From assembly GCF_013408245.1 (NCBI RefSeq), contig NZ_JACBYS010000001.1, forward strand, positions 1,798,001 through 1,862,000: a stretch of DNA of 64,000 bases, given 5' to 3'. How positions within the stretch are numbered: position 1 is the stretch's first letter; each line of letters opens with the position of its first letter. The notes beneath the pieces were generated by a model that was given only the letters and a program-made list of their open reading frames with translations, was not told the DNA's origin and searched no databases. Origin of the DNA: Duganella sp. 1224 (GTDB lineage Bacteria > Pseudomonadota > Gammaproteobacteria > Burkholderiales > Burkholderiaceae_D). A program made the translations under genes and the position numbers. Of this stretch, positions 17,588 to 27,053 are shown piece after piece.

Positions 17588-18583
17588 ATGCTGTCATCCG
17601 TCGAATACCAGGGCAAGATCGCGAAGGTGAATATTGATTTTTCATGGAATAATGATTTCAATATTATCTTTGACATATTAAGCCAACGGTTTAATGGTTT
17701 TAATGACAATGGCTTTTATCCGCATCCGGATGAAGTGGTCTTGCGACAGGAGCTGAAAGAGGTGTCCACGTTGCGCCGGCTGGCGGAACGCATCGGCGCG
17801 CTGAACGTCAACGGGCTGGTGCTGCACAATCTGGGGCTGCGCGACCTGCCGGAAGAGCGCCGCAACGCCGTGCTGTATGCGCTGACGCTGATGCTGGGGT
17901 ATCCCACCTCCACCGACCAGCGCACCGGCCGCGTGGCCTGGGACGTCAAGGCGCGGCCGGCCAGCGATAGCGATGGCCGCTTCGTCACCTTCTCCGAGCG
18001 GGTGGGCAGCGCCGATATGCATACCGATTCGTCGTTCTACCCGATGCCGGAGGAGCAGTTCATCCTGTACGTGGTGAACGCCGCGCAATGCGACGGCGGC
18101 CACTCGATCCTGATCGACGCGGACGACGTCTACGCCGCGCTGCAACGCACGCCGGAAGGCGCGGCCGCGTTTGAACTGCTGCGCACAACGCCGGTGCCGT
18201 TCCGCGTGCCGGCGGTGTACGCGGCGGGGGATGACAATCTGGAGATCCACGTGGCGCCGGTGTTCGGGCCGCCGGTGCGCGCGGGCGACCGCTTCACCAT
18301 GCGCTGGCGCTACGACGCGATCAAAAAAGGCCTGGCGGCGCGGCCGGACATGGGCAGTCCGGCGCTGGAGGACGCGGTGGAGATCATGCACCGCGTTGCC
18401 GAGCGGGAAGCGACGCGCTTCATGGAGCAGCTGCCGACCGACACGCTGATGCTGGCCGATAACCACCGCATGCTGCACGGCCGCACCACCTACACCGACG
18501 AGCGGCGCCACCTGATCCGCATCCGCATGTCGGAAGTGCCGAACGCCCAGCGCATCGGCCCTTCCGGCGTGGTGCGCGATTGA
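17588..18583 (+). CDS. TauD/TfdA-type Fe(II)/2-oxoglutarate dioxygenase
   Basis: The 331-residue protein has the iron-binding HxD in SADMHTDSSFYP and a distal His with the 2-oxoglutarate-binding Arg in HGRTTYTDERRHLIRIR, as in TauD/TfdA and clavaminate-synthase-like enzymes. These couple oxidative decarboxylation of 2-oxoglutarate to substrate hydroxylation. The substrate is not evident; taurine transport genes are absent. The first ~45 codons are AT-rich and Asn/Phe-rich, and the remainder has normal high-GC codon use. The stop overlaps the TTG start of the downstream MFS exporter gene, so the two form a coupled pair. Confidence 0.85.
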   Translation: MLSSVEYQGKIAKVNIDFSWNNDFNIIFDILSQRFNGFNDNGFYPHPDEVVLRQELKEVSTLRRLAERIGALNVNGLVLHNLGLRDLPEERRNAVLYALTLMLGYPTSTDQRTGRVAWDVKARPASDSDGRFVTFSERVGSADMHTDSSFYPMPEEQFILYVVNAAQCDGGHSILIDADDVYAALQRTPEGAAAFELLRTTPVPFRVPAVYAAGDDNLEIHVAPVFGPPVRAGDRFTMRWRYDAIKKGLAARPDMGSPALEDAVEIMHRVAEREATRFMEQLPTDTLMLADNHRMLHGRTTYTDERRHLIRIRMSEVPNAQRIGPSGVVRD

Positions 18584-20049
18584 GCACGCCAGCGCCTTCC
18601 GCCGCCACCGAAGCGGCACGCGATCGGTCCTGCCCACCTGCAGCGGCGGACGTAACGGCGGACATGCCGGCGGGCGTAACGCGGGCGGCCGGTGTGGCGC
18701 GGGACGGGCTGGCCGAGCGGCCGCGCGCGCTGGCCATGCTGGCGGTGATGACGGCGGTGGCGATGGCGTCGCTCGACACGGCCATCGCCAACACCGCCTT
18801 GCCGGCCATCGCCGCGCAGTTGCGCGCCACACCGGCGGACGCGGTCTGGATCATCAACATCTACCAGCTGGCGATGGTGTCCACGCTGCTGCCCTTCGCC
18901 GCGCTGGGCGACATCGCCGGCTACCGGCGCGTGTTCATCGCCGGCCTGCTGGTGTTCAGCGTCGCCTCGCTGGGCTGCGCGCTGGCATGGTCGCTGCCCT
19001 CGCTGGTGGTGGCGCGCCTGCTGCAAGGCGTGGGCGCCAGCGCGGTCATGGCCGTGACCACCGCCCTGATGCGCACCATCTACCCGGCCGCACTGCAAGG
19101 CCGCGGCTTCGGCACCAACGCGCTGGTGGTGGCCATCGCCTTTGCCGTCGGCCCCACCGTCAGCTCGCTGATCCTCGCGGTGGCCGCGTGGCCGTGGCTA
19201 TTCGCCATCAACGTCCCGTTCGGCCTTACCGCCTGGCTCATCGCCCGCAAGACGGTGCCGGACAGCGCCCGCGCCACGCACCGCTTCGACTACCTCGCCG
19301 CCGGCTACAACGTCGCCGCCTTCGGCTGCCTGGTGCTGCTGGTGGGCGAAGGCGCGCACGGCGCGGCGCCGGAGCACTGGCTGGCGGAACTGGGAATCGC
19401 CATCCTGTGTTTCGCCCTGCTGCTGCGCCGCCAGCGCAGCCACACCGCGCCGCTGCTGCCAGTGGACCTGTTCCGCAACCCGATGTTCTCGCTCTCCGCC
19501 CTCACCGCCGTCTGCACCTTCGCCGTCCAGGGCGCGGCCTTCGTCGCCCTGCCCTTTTATTTCGAGGCGCTGGGACGATCGCACATCGCCACCGGCTTCC
19601 TGATCACGCCCTGGCCGGTGCTGGTGGCCGTCACCGCGCCCCTCGCCGGACGCCTGAGCGAACGCCACGCCGCCGGCGCGCTGTGCGGCACCGGCCTGCT
19701 GATCTTGTGCGGGGGCGTGGTCGCGCTGATCGCGCTGCCGGCGGCGGCGGACGATATCGCCATCGCCTGGCGCATGGCCTTGTGCGGCATCGGCTTTGGC
19801 CTGTTCCAGGCGCCGAACATGAAAGCCATCATGGGCAGCGCGCCCGCCATGCGCGCCGGCAGCGCCAGCGGCATCGTCGCCACCGCGCGGCTGACGGGGC
19901 AAGCCATCGGCGCCGCCACCGTCGCCGGCTGCTTCATGCTGGCCGGCGCCCAGGGACCACGCGACGCGCTGGTCGCGGCGGCGGCATTCGCCGCGGTGGG
20001 CGCCTGCGCCAGCTTCGCGCGGCTGCGCGTCAGGCCAGGATTTGCCTGA
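18580..20049 (+). CDS. MFS transporter, DHA2 (14-helix) drug/proton antiporter type
   Basis: The 489-residue membrane protein has about 14 hydrophobic helices and DHA2-family motifs: [20 protein letters not shown] in the first helix, and [15 protein letters not shown] in motif C position. Such proteins export drugs, dyes or metabolites using the proton gradient. The start is taken as TTG 18580, overlapping the dioxygenase TGA; the first ~45 residues are a Pro/Ala-rich cytoplasmic tail, and an internal ATG at 18664 is a shorter option. The last 20 bases overlap the convergent hisC. Coupling suggests it exports the product of the dioxygenase or protects from its substrate. Confidence 0.87.
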   Translation: MSTPAPSAATEAARDRSCPPAAADVTADMPAGVTRAAGVARDGLAERPRALAMLAVMTAVAMASLDTAIANTALPAIAAQLRATPADAVWIINIYQLAMVSTLLPFAALGDIAGYRRVFIAGLLVFSVASLGCALAWSLPSLVVARLLQGVGASAVMAVTTALMRTIYPAALQGRGFGTNALVVAIAFAVGPTVSSLILAVAAWPWLFAINVPFGLTAWLIARKTVPDSARATHRFDYLAAGYNVAAFGCLVLLVGEGAHGAAPEHWLAELGIAILCFALLLRRQRSHTAPLLPVDLFRNPMFSLSALTAVCTFAVQGAAFVALPFYFEALGRSHIATGFLITPWPVLVAVTAPLAGRLSERHAAGALCGTGLLILCGGVVALIALPAAADDIAIAWRMALCGIGFGLFQAPNMKAIMGSAPAMRAGSASGIVATARLTGQAIGAATVAGCFMLAGAQGPRDALVAAAAFAAVGACASFARLRVRPGFA

Positions 20050-21088
20050 GCGCGTCCACCAGCTTGGCGCATTCCTCGTCGGTGCCGATGGTAATGCGCA
20101 GGAACTGGTCGATGCGCGCCGCCTTGAAGTGGCGCACGAGAATCGCGCGCTCGCGCAACGCCGCCGCCAGCTGCGCGCCGTCCCGCCGGGGGTGGCGGGC
20201 AAAAATGAAATTCGCCTGCGACGGCAGCACCTCAAAGCCCAGCGCCTGCATCTGCGCCGTCAGCCACGCGCGGCTGGCGATGATGGCCTGCGCTGTCTGC
20301 TCCATGTAAGCCACATCGTCCAGCGCCGCCACCGCGCCGGCCTGCTGCACCTGCCCCAACGGATAGCAATTGAAACTGTTCTTCACCCGCTCCAGCCCCG
20401 CGATCAGGTCCGAGTGGCCAAGCGCGAAGCCGACGCGCAGGCCCGCCAGCGAACGCGATTTGGACAGCGTCTGGATCACCAGCAGATTGTCATGGTGTCC
20501 CAGCAGCGCGGCGGCGCTTTGCGCGCCGAAGTCCACATAGGCCTCGTCAATCACCACCACCTGGTCTGGATGCATCGCCAGCAGCGACTCGATCTGCGCC
20601 AGCGACAGCGCAATGCCGGTCGGCGCGTTCGGGTTGGCCAGAATGATGGCGCCGCACGGCTGCCGATAGTCCGCCACATCGATCTCGAAGCGCTGGTTCA
20701 GTGGCACGTACACCGCATCGATGCCATACAGGCTGCAATAGGTCGGATAGAAGCTGTAGCTGATATCGGGCGTCAGCAGCGGCAAATCGTGCTTGAGCAA
20801 GGCGTGGAAGGTATGCGCCAGCACCTCGTCCGAGCTGTTGCCGACGAAGACCTGCTCGCGCGTCAGGCCGAAACGGCGCGCCACCGCGTCCTTCACCACA
20901 GCATTGGACGGATCGGAATACTTGCGCAAGCCCTCGCCGGCCGCCGCCTGCATCGCGGCGATCGCCTTTGGCGACGGGCCATACGGGTTCTCGTTGGTAT
21001 TCAGCTTGACCAGGCCGGGCATCTGCACCTGCTCGCCCGGCGTGTACGGCGTCAGGCCGTGGACGACTTTGCTCCAGAACTTGCTCAT
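20030..21088 (-). CDS. hisC: Histidinol-phosphate aminotransferase
   Basis: The 352-residue class II PLP-dependent aminotransferase converts imidazole acetol-phosphate to histidinol phosphate. It shows [12 protein letters not shown] near the N-terminus, the aspartate segment [11 protein letters not shown], and the PLP lysine in [17 protein letters not shown], and it has normal length. Its start overlaps the metC stop (ATGA), making it the last gene of the creatininase/propeller/metC operon rather than part of a his operon, so a second HisC copy elsewhere and a different keto-acid substrate are possible. Confidence 0.93.
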   Translation of the reverse strand: MSKFWSKVVHGLTPYTPGEQVQMPGLVKLNTNENPYGPSPKAIAAMQAAAGEGLRKYSDPSNAVVKDAVARRFGLTREQVFVGNSSDEVLAHTFHALLKHDLPLLTPDISYSFYPTYCSLYGIDAVYVPLNQRFEIDVADYRQPCGAIILANPNAPTGIALSLAQIESLLAMHPDQVVVIDEAYVDFGAQSAAALLGHHDNLLVIQTLSKSRSLAGLRVGFALGHSDLIAGLERVKNSFNCYPLGQVQQAGAVAALDDVAYMEQTAQAIIASRAWLTAQMQALGFEVLPSQANFIFARHPRRDGAQLAAALRERAILVRHFKAARIDQFLRITIGTDEECAKLVDALRQILA

Positions 21089-22254
21089 GCCATTTCCTTG
21101 AATGCCTGCTCGATATCGGCGATCAGATCCTGCACGTCCTCCAGGCCGACGTTAAAGCGGATCAGCACCCCCTTGTCGTTCCAGTTGTCGCGCATGTGCT
21201 GTATGCGGTAAGGCATGACCAGGCTGTTCGCGCCGCCCCAGCTATAGCCGATCTTGAACAGCTTGAGCGCGTCGACGAAGCGGTCGGTCTGGGCCTCGGT
21301 ATAGCGCTCATCGAAGATTACCGAAAACAGGCCGCCGGCGCCGGAAAAGTCGCGCTTCCAGACCTCGTGGCCGGGACAATCGGGGAAGGCCGGATGCAGC
21401 ACCTTGGTCACCTCCGGCCGCGCCTTCAGCCATGCCGCCAGCGTGCGCGCCGCCGCGTCGTGCGCGTCGAAACGCAGGCGCATGGTCGGCAGGCCGCGCT
21501 GCACCAGGTAGGCGTCGTCCGCGCCCACGCCCAGGCCGAGGCGCATGTGCGCGAGGCTGATGCGGTCGTACAACGCGCGGTCGCGGGTGATGACGGCGCC
21601 CATCAGCACATCCGAGCCGCCGGACTGGTACTTGGTCAGCGCCTGCATGATGATGTCCACGCCCAGATCGAAGCCGCGCAGCGCCAGGCCGGCGGCCCAG
21701 GTGTTATCCAGCGCCACCAGCACGCCGCGCGCGTGCGCCGCCTTGCAGATGGCCGGCAGGTCCGGCACCTCCATCGACACCGATCCCGGCGCCTCGGTCC
21801 AGATCAGCTTTGTATTCGGCTGGATCAGCGCCGCGATGCCCGCGCCAATCAGCGGATCGTAATAGCGCGCGGTGACGCCGAAATCGGCCGACAGCCAGCG
21901 TCCCAGCTCGCGGTTAGGATTGTAGACATTGTCCGGCAACAGCACATCGTCGCCCGACTTGAGCAGCGCCAGGTCGACCATCGAAATGGCCGACAGGCCG
22001 CTCGGCGCCAGCAGGCAGTAGTTACCACCCTCGATTTCGGCCAGGCGCGCCTCCAGCGTGAAGGTGGTTGGCGTGCCGTGCAGCCCGTAGGTATAGGCGT
22101 TCTTCTCTTTCCAGTCGCCCGAGCGCATGGCCGCCACGTTCTTGAACAGCACCGTGGAGGCGTGATGGATGCCGACCGGGAAAGCCTCGAACCCTTGTGG
22201 CGCCTTGTAGTCCGTATGGATCAGCGCCGTCTGCGGAGATTTTTTCACGCTCAT
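21085..22254 (-). CDS. metC: Cystathionine beta-lyase
   Basis: This 389-residue Cys/Met-metabolism PLP enzyme cleaves cystathionine to homocysteine, pyruvate and ammonia. It begins [19 protein letters not shown]. The PLP aspartate lies in [10 protein letters not shown] and the PLP lysine in [15 protein letters not shown]. The C-terminal [12 protein letters not shown] favours cystathionine beta-lyase over gamma-synthase. The start at 22254 was chosen because it begins two bases after the propeller gene stop; the ORF remains open further upstream. It overlaps hisC by four bases. Confidence 0.92.
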   Translation of the reverse strand: MSVKKSPQTALIHTDYKAPQGFEAFPVGIHHASTVLFKNVAAMRSGDWKEKNAYTYGLHGTPTTFTLEARLAEIEGGNYCLLAPSGLSAISMVDLALLKSGDDVLLPDNVYNPNRELGRWLSADFGVTARYYDPLIGAGIAALIQPNTKLIWTEAPGSVSMEVPDLPAICKAAHARGVLVALDNTWAAGLALRGFDLGVDIIMQALTKYQSGGSDVLMGAVITRDRALYDRISLAHMRLGLGVGADDAYLVQRGLPTMRLRFDAHDAAARTLAAWLKARPEVTKVLHPAFPDCPGHEVWKRDFSGAGGLFSVIFDERYTEAQTDRFVDALKLFKIGYSWGGANSLVMPYRIQHMRDNWNDKGVLIRFNVGLEDVQDLIADIEQAFKEMA

Positions 22255-22256
22255 GA

Positions 22257-23486
22257 TCAGCGCATATTGCCGGTGTGGCCCAGCGAGTAGCGGCCCGGTT
22301 GCGGCCACACGGTCAGGCCGTGCGGCTCCTGGCCGACCTTGACCTGCTTGACGTCGCCGTTGCTGGTGTCGATGCGGTAGACCACATCGTCAAAGCGGCC
22401 GGAGAGCCACAGCCACTTGCCGTCGGCGCTGACGTTGCCCATGTCCGGACTGCCGCCGCCGGGAATCGGCCAGTTGGCCACCACCTTCTCGGTGGCGAAA
22501 TCGATCACCGTCACGCGGCCCTTGCCCTTGCGCTTGCCGTGGATGTTGTGGGTGCCGCGGTTGGCCACGTACAGCTTGGTGCCGTCGCGGCTAGGATACA
22601 GGCCGTGTGCGCCGACGCCGGTCGGGATGAAGCCAACCTTGGTAAAGGTGGCCGCGTCGACAATGTGCACGCCGTCGGCGTCCATGTCGGCGATGTAGTA
22701 GCGCTTGCCGTCCGGCGAGACGCGGATGTCCTGCGGCATGCCCTTCTTCTTGCTGCATACTTCGCTGGCCAGCAGTTGGTCGATCGGATCCTTTTCCGAG
22801 AAGCGCGTGGTTGGCATGGTCAGCTTCAGATAACCGTCCACCTTGCGCTCCTTCAGGTCGATGCGCGCCACGGCGCCGTCGAATTCGCAGGTGAACATGG
22901 CGTAGCGGCCGTCCGGCGAAAAATCGGCGTGGTTGATGCCGCCGCATTGCGGCACGTCGATCGCATACTGCACCGCCATCGTCTTCGGATCGCGGAAGTC
23001 CAGGCGGTGCAAGGCCTCCGCCACCACGATGGCGGATTTGCCGTCCGGCGAGAAGTACATATTGTATGGATCGTCCACCGGCACCTGCGGGCCTGGCTTG
23101 CCGGTGCGCGGATCGATCGGCGTCAGGCTGCCTTTGTTGGTGCGCTCGGCATTGTTGGCCACCCACAGCGTTTGCAGATCAAACGCCGGCACCACGTGCT
23201 GCGGGCCGACGCCCACCTTGAACTTGTCCACCACCTTCAGGGTTTCAGGATCGATCACATACACGTCGTTGGAACGCAGGTTGGGCACGTAGACGCGCTG
23301 CAGGTGATCCTTGACCGACGGGCTCATATTCGCCAGGCCGATGCCGGCGTAGACGTTGACCGGGGTCGCCGGCGCGGCGGCTGGCGCGGCCTGCGCGGCT
23401 TGGGTGTTGGCGACAGCCAGCAGGCCGCCGGCGCCGATCAAACCAGAGACGGCCAGCGCCGCCAAGACGAGTCGATTAGTTTTCAT
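22257..23486 (-). CDS. Exported YVTN-type beta-propeller protein
   Basis: The 409-residue protein has an N-terminal signal peptide (about residues 1-33, ending near AQAAPA) followed by repeated blades with motifs such as RVYVPNLRSNDVYVIDPETLKVV, FSPDGK and KLYVANRGTHNI, characteristic of YVTN/cytochrome-cd1-like propellers. No CxxCH haem motif is present. The likely place is the periplasm. Such proteins often accompany quinoprotein or peptide-derived-cofactor systems, but no function is established here. It overlaps the creatininase-family gene upstream (ATGA) and precedes metC by two bases. Confidence 0.85.
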   Translation of the reverse strand: MKTNRLVLAALAVSGLIGAGGLLAVANTQAAQAAPAAAPATPVNVYAGIGLANMSPSVKDHLQRVYVPNLRSNDVYVIDPETLKVVDKFKVGVGPQHVVPAFDLQTLWVANNAERTNKGSLTPIDPRTGKPGPQVPVDDPYNMYFSPDGKSAIVVAEALHRLDFRDPKTMAVQYAIDVPQCGGINHADFSPDGRYAMFTCEFDGAVARIDLKERKVDGYLKLTMPTTRFSEKDPIDQLLASEVCSKKKGMPQDIRVSPDGKRYYIADMDADGVHIVDAATFTKVGFIPTGVGAHGLYPSRDGTKLYVANRGTHNIHGKRKGKGRVTVIDFATEKVVANWPIPGGGSPDMGNVSADGKWLWLSGRFDDVVYRIDTSNGDVKQVKVGQEPHGLTVWPQPGRYSLGHTGNMR

Positions 23487-24349
23487 TTGGATGCTTTACT
23501 AGAAGTAGGCGGCGCGCCATGCGCCGCAAAATCGGAAATCGCCGTCACCGAGGCATCGACGATGCGCTGCACGCCAAGCTTGCCCAGTTCGGCGGTGGCG
23601 CGGCGCGCATCGCCGCGCACGCCTTGCGCCACGGTCGGCGACGGGCCATGCGCCAGCGCCTCGGTGCGCACCAGGGATTTGTCGGTGGCCAGCATCAGCG
23701 CGGCGTCGGCCAGGCCGGCGTGCAGGCCGATTTCGGCCTTACTGTAGCCGCGCTTTTCAAGATCGGCGATGAACGGCTCCTGCGTCACGTCGTAATACGC
23801 CAGCAGCGCCAGCGCGGCGGCATTGCCGTCCTTGGCCCAGGCCTTGTTCAGCTTCTGCGCCACGCGCGTTTCGCTTTTCTGGTAGCCGCCATGGTCGCCG
23901 ATGAAGACGATGTGGCGGAAGCCATGCTGGCGCAGGCTTTGCCCGGTCGCGTACAGCAGGTCTTCAAACGTGGATTCGGGAATCGACAAGGTGCCGGCAA
24001 ACTTCATGTGGCCCACCGGCGGATTGATGCTGCCCTCGGGGACATACGCCACCACCGGCGCCACGACGGCGTTGCCCAGTTTTTGCGCGATCATCCGCGC
24101 CAGCACGGTGGCGCGCACATTGTGCTTGCCCAGCGCGATATAGGGGCCGCTTTGTTCGGTGCCGCCGATGGGAATGATGGCGGTGGTGGCGCCGGCATCG
24201 ATGCGGGCGCGCAGTTCGGTGCTGGTCATTTCTTCCAGCATGACCGGCGCATCGGGAGACGCGGCGGCCATTACGGGCCCTGCCAGCACGGCGGCCAGCA
24301 GGCAGGCGGCCAGCGCCGCCGGGAATCTCAAATCACGCATAAGCACCAT
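23483..24349 (-). CDS. Exported creatininase-family protein
   Basis: The 288-residue protein starts with a signal peptide (about 1-28) and then shows creatininase-family metal-site motifs: IPIGGTEQSGPYIALGKH, FIGDHGG and EIGLHAGLADAALM. The family contains creatininases, formamide hydrolases and the mycofactocin peptidase MftE. Export to the periplasm is unusual for a creatinine-degrading enzyme and argues for another amidase substrate. ATG 24340 (MRDLRF) is an alternative start. It is first in a four-gene operon and overlaps the propeller gene by four bases. Confidence 0.88.
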   Translation of the reverse strand: MVLMRDLRFPAALAACLLAAVLAGPVMAAASPDAPVMLEEMTSTELRARIDAGATTAIIPIGGTEQSGPYIALGKHNVRATVLARMIAQKLGNAVVAPVVAYVPEGSINPPVGHMKFAGTLSIPESTFEDLLYATGQSLRQHGFRHIVFIGDHGGYQKSETRVAQKLNKAWAKDGNAAALALLAYYDVTQEPFIADLEKRGYSKAEIGLHAGLADAALMLATDKSLVRTEALAHGPSPTVAQGVRGDARRATAELGKLGVQRIVDASVTAISDFAAHGAPPTSSKASK

Positions 24350-24360
24350 AAACTAAAAAA

Positions 24361-24387
24361 GGCGGACCGCGATAACGCCGGTCCGCC
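24361..24387 (-). terminator. Rho-independent terminator of rimO
   Basis: The arms GGCGGACC and GGTCCGCC flank an 11-base loop; on the minus strand the hairpin is followed by TTTTTT, and on the plus strand by TTTATTATA. It lies 34 bases after the rimO stop. Confidence 0.85.
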
Positions 24388-24390
24388 TTT

Positions 24391-24396
24391 ATTATA
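24391..24396 (-). promoter_or_regulatory. Possible -10 box for the creatininase operon, overlapping the terminator
   Basis: The minus strand reads TATAAT here. A transcript starting about seven bases later would begin inside the right arm of the rimO terminator and so would escape the full hairpin. No clear -35 is visible. Confidence 0.3.
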
Positions 24397-24420
24397 GTGG
24401 ATGTGCCGTGAAAAACGACG

Positions 24421-25812
24421 TTAAAGCGCGGCGCCCCACAGATCGTGCGCATCGGACGCCGTGATCTGAACGTCAACAAACTGGCCCACCACCAGCTTCT
24501 TGTGCGGTTCAAACGGCGGCTTGACGTACACCACGCCGTCGATTTCCGGCGCGTCGGCGGCCGAGCGGCCCACGCCGCCGGTGCGGTTGACTTCATCGAT
24601 CAGCACGCGCACGGTTTTACCGACTTTCGCTTTCAGGCGGTTCTTGGAGATTTCCTCCTGCAGCAGCATGACGCGGCCGCGGCGCTCCTCGCGCACCTCT
24701 TCCGGCACCGGATTGGCCAGTTCGTTGGCGGTGGCGCCTTCCACCGGCGAGTAAGCGAAGCAGCCCAGGCGGTCGATCTGCGCTTCCTTCAGGAAGTCCA
24801 GCAGGTACTCGAATTCCGCCTCGGTCTCGCCCGGGAAGCCGGCGATGAAGGTCGAACGGATGGTCAGGTCCGGGTTCATCGCGCGCCACGCCAGGATGCG
24901 GTCCAGGTTCTTCTCGCCGCTAGCCGGACGCTTCATGCGCTTCAGCACATCCGGATGCGCGTGCTGCAGCGGGATGTCCAGGTACGGCAGCACGTGCTCG
25001 CCCATCAGCGGGATCACCTGGTCGACGTGCGGGTACGGATAAACATAGTGCATGCGCACCCAGGCGCCGTAGGACTTGGCCAGCTCGCCCAGCGCTTCCA
25101 TCAGCTGCGTCATGTGGGTCTTGATCGGACGGCCGTTCCAGAAGCCGGTGCGGAACTTGACGTCCACGCCGTAGGCCGAGGTGTCCTGCGAGATCACCAG
25201 CAGTTCCTTGACGCCCGACTTGAACAGGTTCTCCGCCTCCAGCAGCAGCTCGCCGATGGGACGCGACACCAGGTCGCCGCGCATCGACGGGATGATGCAG
25301 AACGAGCAGCGGTGGTTGCAGCCTTCCGAAATCTTCAGGTAGGCGTAGTGCTTGGGCGTCAGCTTGATGCCCTGCGCCGGAATCAGGTCGATGAACGGCT
25401 CGTGCGGTTTCGGCAGGTGCTGGTGCACCGAGTCCATCACCTCGCCCAGCGCGTGCGGGCCGGTCACGGCCAGCACCTTCGGGTGCACCTTGGTGATCAG
25501 GTCCGTGCCGTCGCTGTCCTTCTTGGCGCCCAGGCAGCCGGTCACGATCACCTTGCCGTTTTCGGCCAGCGCTTCGCCGATGGCGTCCAGCGATTCCTGC
25601 ACGGCGGCGTCGATGAAGCCGCAGGTGTTGACGATCACCAGATCGGCGCCGTCGTAGGACTTGGCGGTCTCGTAGCCCTCGGCGCGCAGTTGCGTCAGGA
25701 TCTGTTCGGAGTCCACCAGCGCCTTGGGGCAGCCGAGCGAAACGAAGCCCACTTTCGGTGCTGGCGCGCCGGCGGCTGGCTTGGGAAGACGGGAGAGTGG
25801 TTGCGATTGCAT
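24421..25812 (-). CDS. rimO: Ribosomal protein S12 methylthiotransferase RimO
   Basis: The 463-residue radical SAM methylthiotransferase modifies Asp88 of ribosomal protein S12. In order: the UPF0004 domain with [17 protein letters not shown] and conserved Cys residues (VNTCGF, VTGCLGA), the radical SAM domain with [10 protein letters not shown] (CX3CX2C), and a C-terminal TRAM domain. The conserved S-E sequence [12 protein letters not shown] distinguishes RimO from MiaB. It stands alone, divergent from the LacI-type gene, and ends at a clear terminator. Confidence 0.97.
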   Translation of the reverse strand: MQSQPLSRLPKPAAGAPAPKVGFVSLGCPKALVDSEQILTQLRAEGYETAKSYDGADLVIVNTCGFIDAAVQESLDAIGEALAENGKVIVTGCLGAKKDSDGTDLITKVHPKVLAVTGPHALGEVMDSVHQHLPKPHEPFIDLIPAQGIKLTPKHYAYLKISEGCNHRCSFCIIPSMRGDLVSRPIGELLLEAENLFKSGVKELLVISQDTSAYGVDVKFRTGFWNGRPIKTHMTQLMEALGELAKSYGAWVRMHYVYPYPHVDQVIPLMGEHVLPYLDIPLQHAHPDVLKRMKRPASGEKNLDRILAWRAMNPDLTIRSTFIAGFPGETEAEFEYLLDFLKEAQIDRLGCFAYSPVEGATANELANPVPEEVREERRGRVMLLQEEISKNRLKAKVGKTVRVLIDEVNRTGGVGRSAADAPEIDGVVYVKPPFEPHKKLVVGQFVDVQITASDAHDLWGAAL

Positions 25813-25907
25813 AGTGGTTGCTTAAAACGTCACAAGAATTACGAGCAATCGACGATTATACCATGTTACGATAGCGCCTTACCGCCCTTTGTTTTATAGG
25901 AGTTTGC

Positions 25908-26942
25908 GTGGCAACACTGAAAGACGTCGCAATGCTTGCCGGCGTAGGCATGTCGACAGCATCGCGCGCCATCTCCGGCGCCGGCCCGGTATCGGCCGAG
26001 GCGATGAAAAAAGTCCAGGCCGCGATCGAACAGCTCAATTTCCGCCCGTCGTCCATCGGCCGCTCGCTGTCGGCGCAGTCGCTGGGCATGATCGGCATCT
26101 TCTGCCCGTCCTTCTTCGGCGCCTACTACGGCACCATCCTCAAGCAGACCGACATCGAGCTGCGCGCGCTGCGCCGCCACGTGGTGGTGGCCACCGGCTG
26201 CGGCGACGGCACGCCGCGCGAGGAAGCCATCGAGGCGGTCAAGTTCCTGATCGGCCGCGATTGCGACGGCATCGTCGTGCTCGGCCACGACCTGCTGGAC
26301 GAGGACATGCACATGCTGCACAAGATGCATCCCAAGATGGCCTTCCTCAACCGTCGCAGCGCGGGACTGGAAAGCTCGTCGTTCTGCCCCGACCACTACC
26401 ACGGCGGCGAACTGGCCGCGCGCACGCTGCTGGACGCCGGCCACCGCCAGCTGGCGGTCATCGCCGGTCCCACCGGCACCTCCGACAATGAGGAACGCCT
26501 GCACGGCTTCTTCGACGAACTGGCGCGGCACGGCATCGCCCGCGACGACGTGCGCCTGATCCCCTCCGACTTCTCGCGCGAAGGCGGCTTTGCCGCCACC
26601 CAGCAGTTGATCAACGAAGGCCGTAACTTCACTGGCCTGTTTTGCGCCAATGACGAGATGGCGGTCGGCGCGATGTCCTGCTTCCACCGCGCCGGCGTGC
26701 GCGTGCCGGACGATGTATCGATAGTCGGTTACGACGACGATTACTCGGCCGAGTTCTCGTCGCCGGGGCTGACCTCGGTCCACATCCCGATGCAGCGGCT
26801 GACGCAGAACGCGGTGCGCTGGCTGCTCAATATCTGCTACGGCACGCAGCACGAGATTTCGCGCGAGTTTCCGGTGACGGTGACCCGGCGCGGCTCCGTC
26901 GCCTCGCGGCCGCGCACCCCGCAGGGCCACGCAGGGGTCTGA
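25908..26942 (+). CDS. LacI-family transcriptional regulator of the beta-glucoside/sugar regulon
   Basis: The 344-residue repressor has an N-terminal LacI helix-turn-helix (TLKDVAMLAGVGMSTASRAI, residues 3-22) and hinge, then a periplasmic-binding-protein-like effector domain. The second helix reads GMSTASRA where most members have VS.aTVSR. Translation starts at GTG, with AGGAG four bases upstream. The gene is followed by the TonB receptor gene and the beta-glucosidase/ABC operon; both have LacI-type palindromes upstream (29495-29512 and 35280-35295). Control of these by this protein is inferred. Its stop codon lies inside the palindromic repeat at 26934. Confidence 0.9.
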   Translation: MATLKDVAMLAGVGMSTASRAISGAGPVSAEAMKKVQAAIEQLNFRPSSIGRSLSAQSLGMIGIFCPSFFGAYYGTILKQTDIELRALRRHVVVATGCGDGTPREEAIEAVKFLIGRDCDGIVVLGHDLLDEDMHMLHKMHPKMAFLNRRSAGLESSSFCPDHYHGGELAARTLLDAGHRQLAVIAGPTGTSDNEERLHGFFDELARHGIARDDVRLIPSDFSREGGFAATQQLINEGRNFTGLFCANDEMAVGAMSCFHRAGVRVPDDVSIVGYDDDYSAEFSSPGLTSVHIPMQRLTQNAVRWLLNICYGTQHEISREFPVTVTRRGSVASRPRTPQGHAGV

Positions 26943-26963
26943 CCCCGTACGGGGTCAGACCCC
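26934..26963. repeat. 30-base perfect palindrome of GGGGTC type
   Basis: The two arms GGGGTCTGACCCCGT/ACGGGGTCAGACCCC match perfectly around GTAC. The LacI-gene TGA (26940-26942) is part of the left arm. A degenerate relative with the same CCCCGTACGGGG core lies at 36196-36223. Confidence 0.85.
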
Positions 26964-27003
26964 GACCTGTGCGCACCGCTTGGGGGTGAACGCACGCAAA
27001 AAA

Positions 27004-27026
27004 GGGCTGGCGCAAGCCGCCAGCCC
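27004..27026 (-). terminator. Rho-independent terminator of the TonB-dependent receptor gene
   Basis: The arms GGGCTGGCG and CGCCAGCCC flank a five-base loop; on the minus strand six T follow at 27003-26998. It lies 28 bases after the receptor stop. Confidence 0.88.
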
Positions 27027-27053
27027 AAGGACACAACTCCCCCTTAACCGCCC

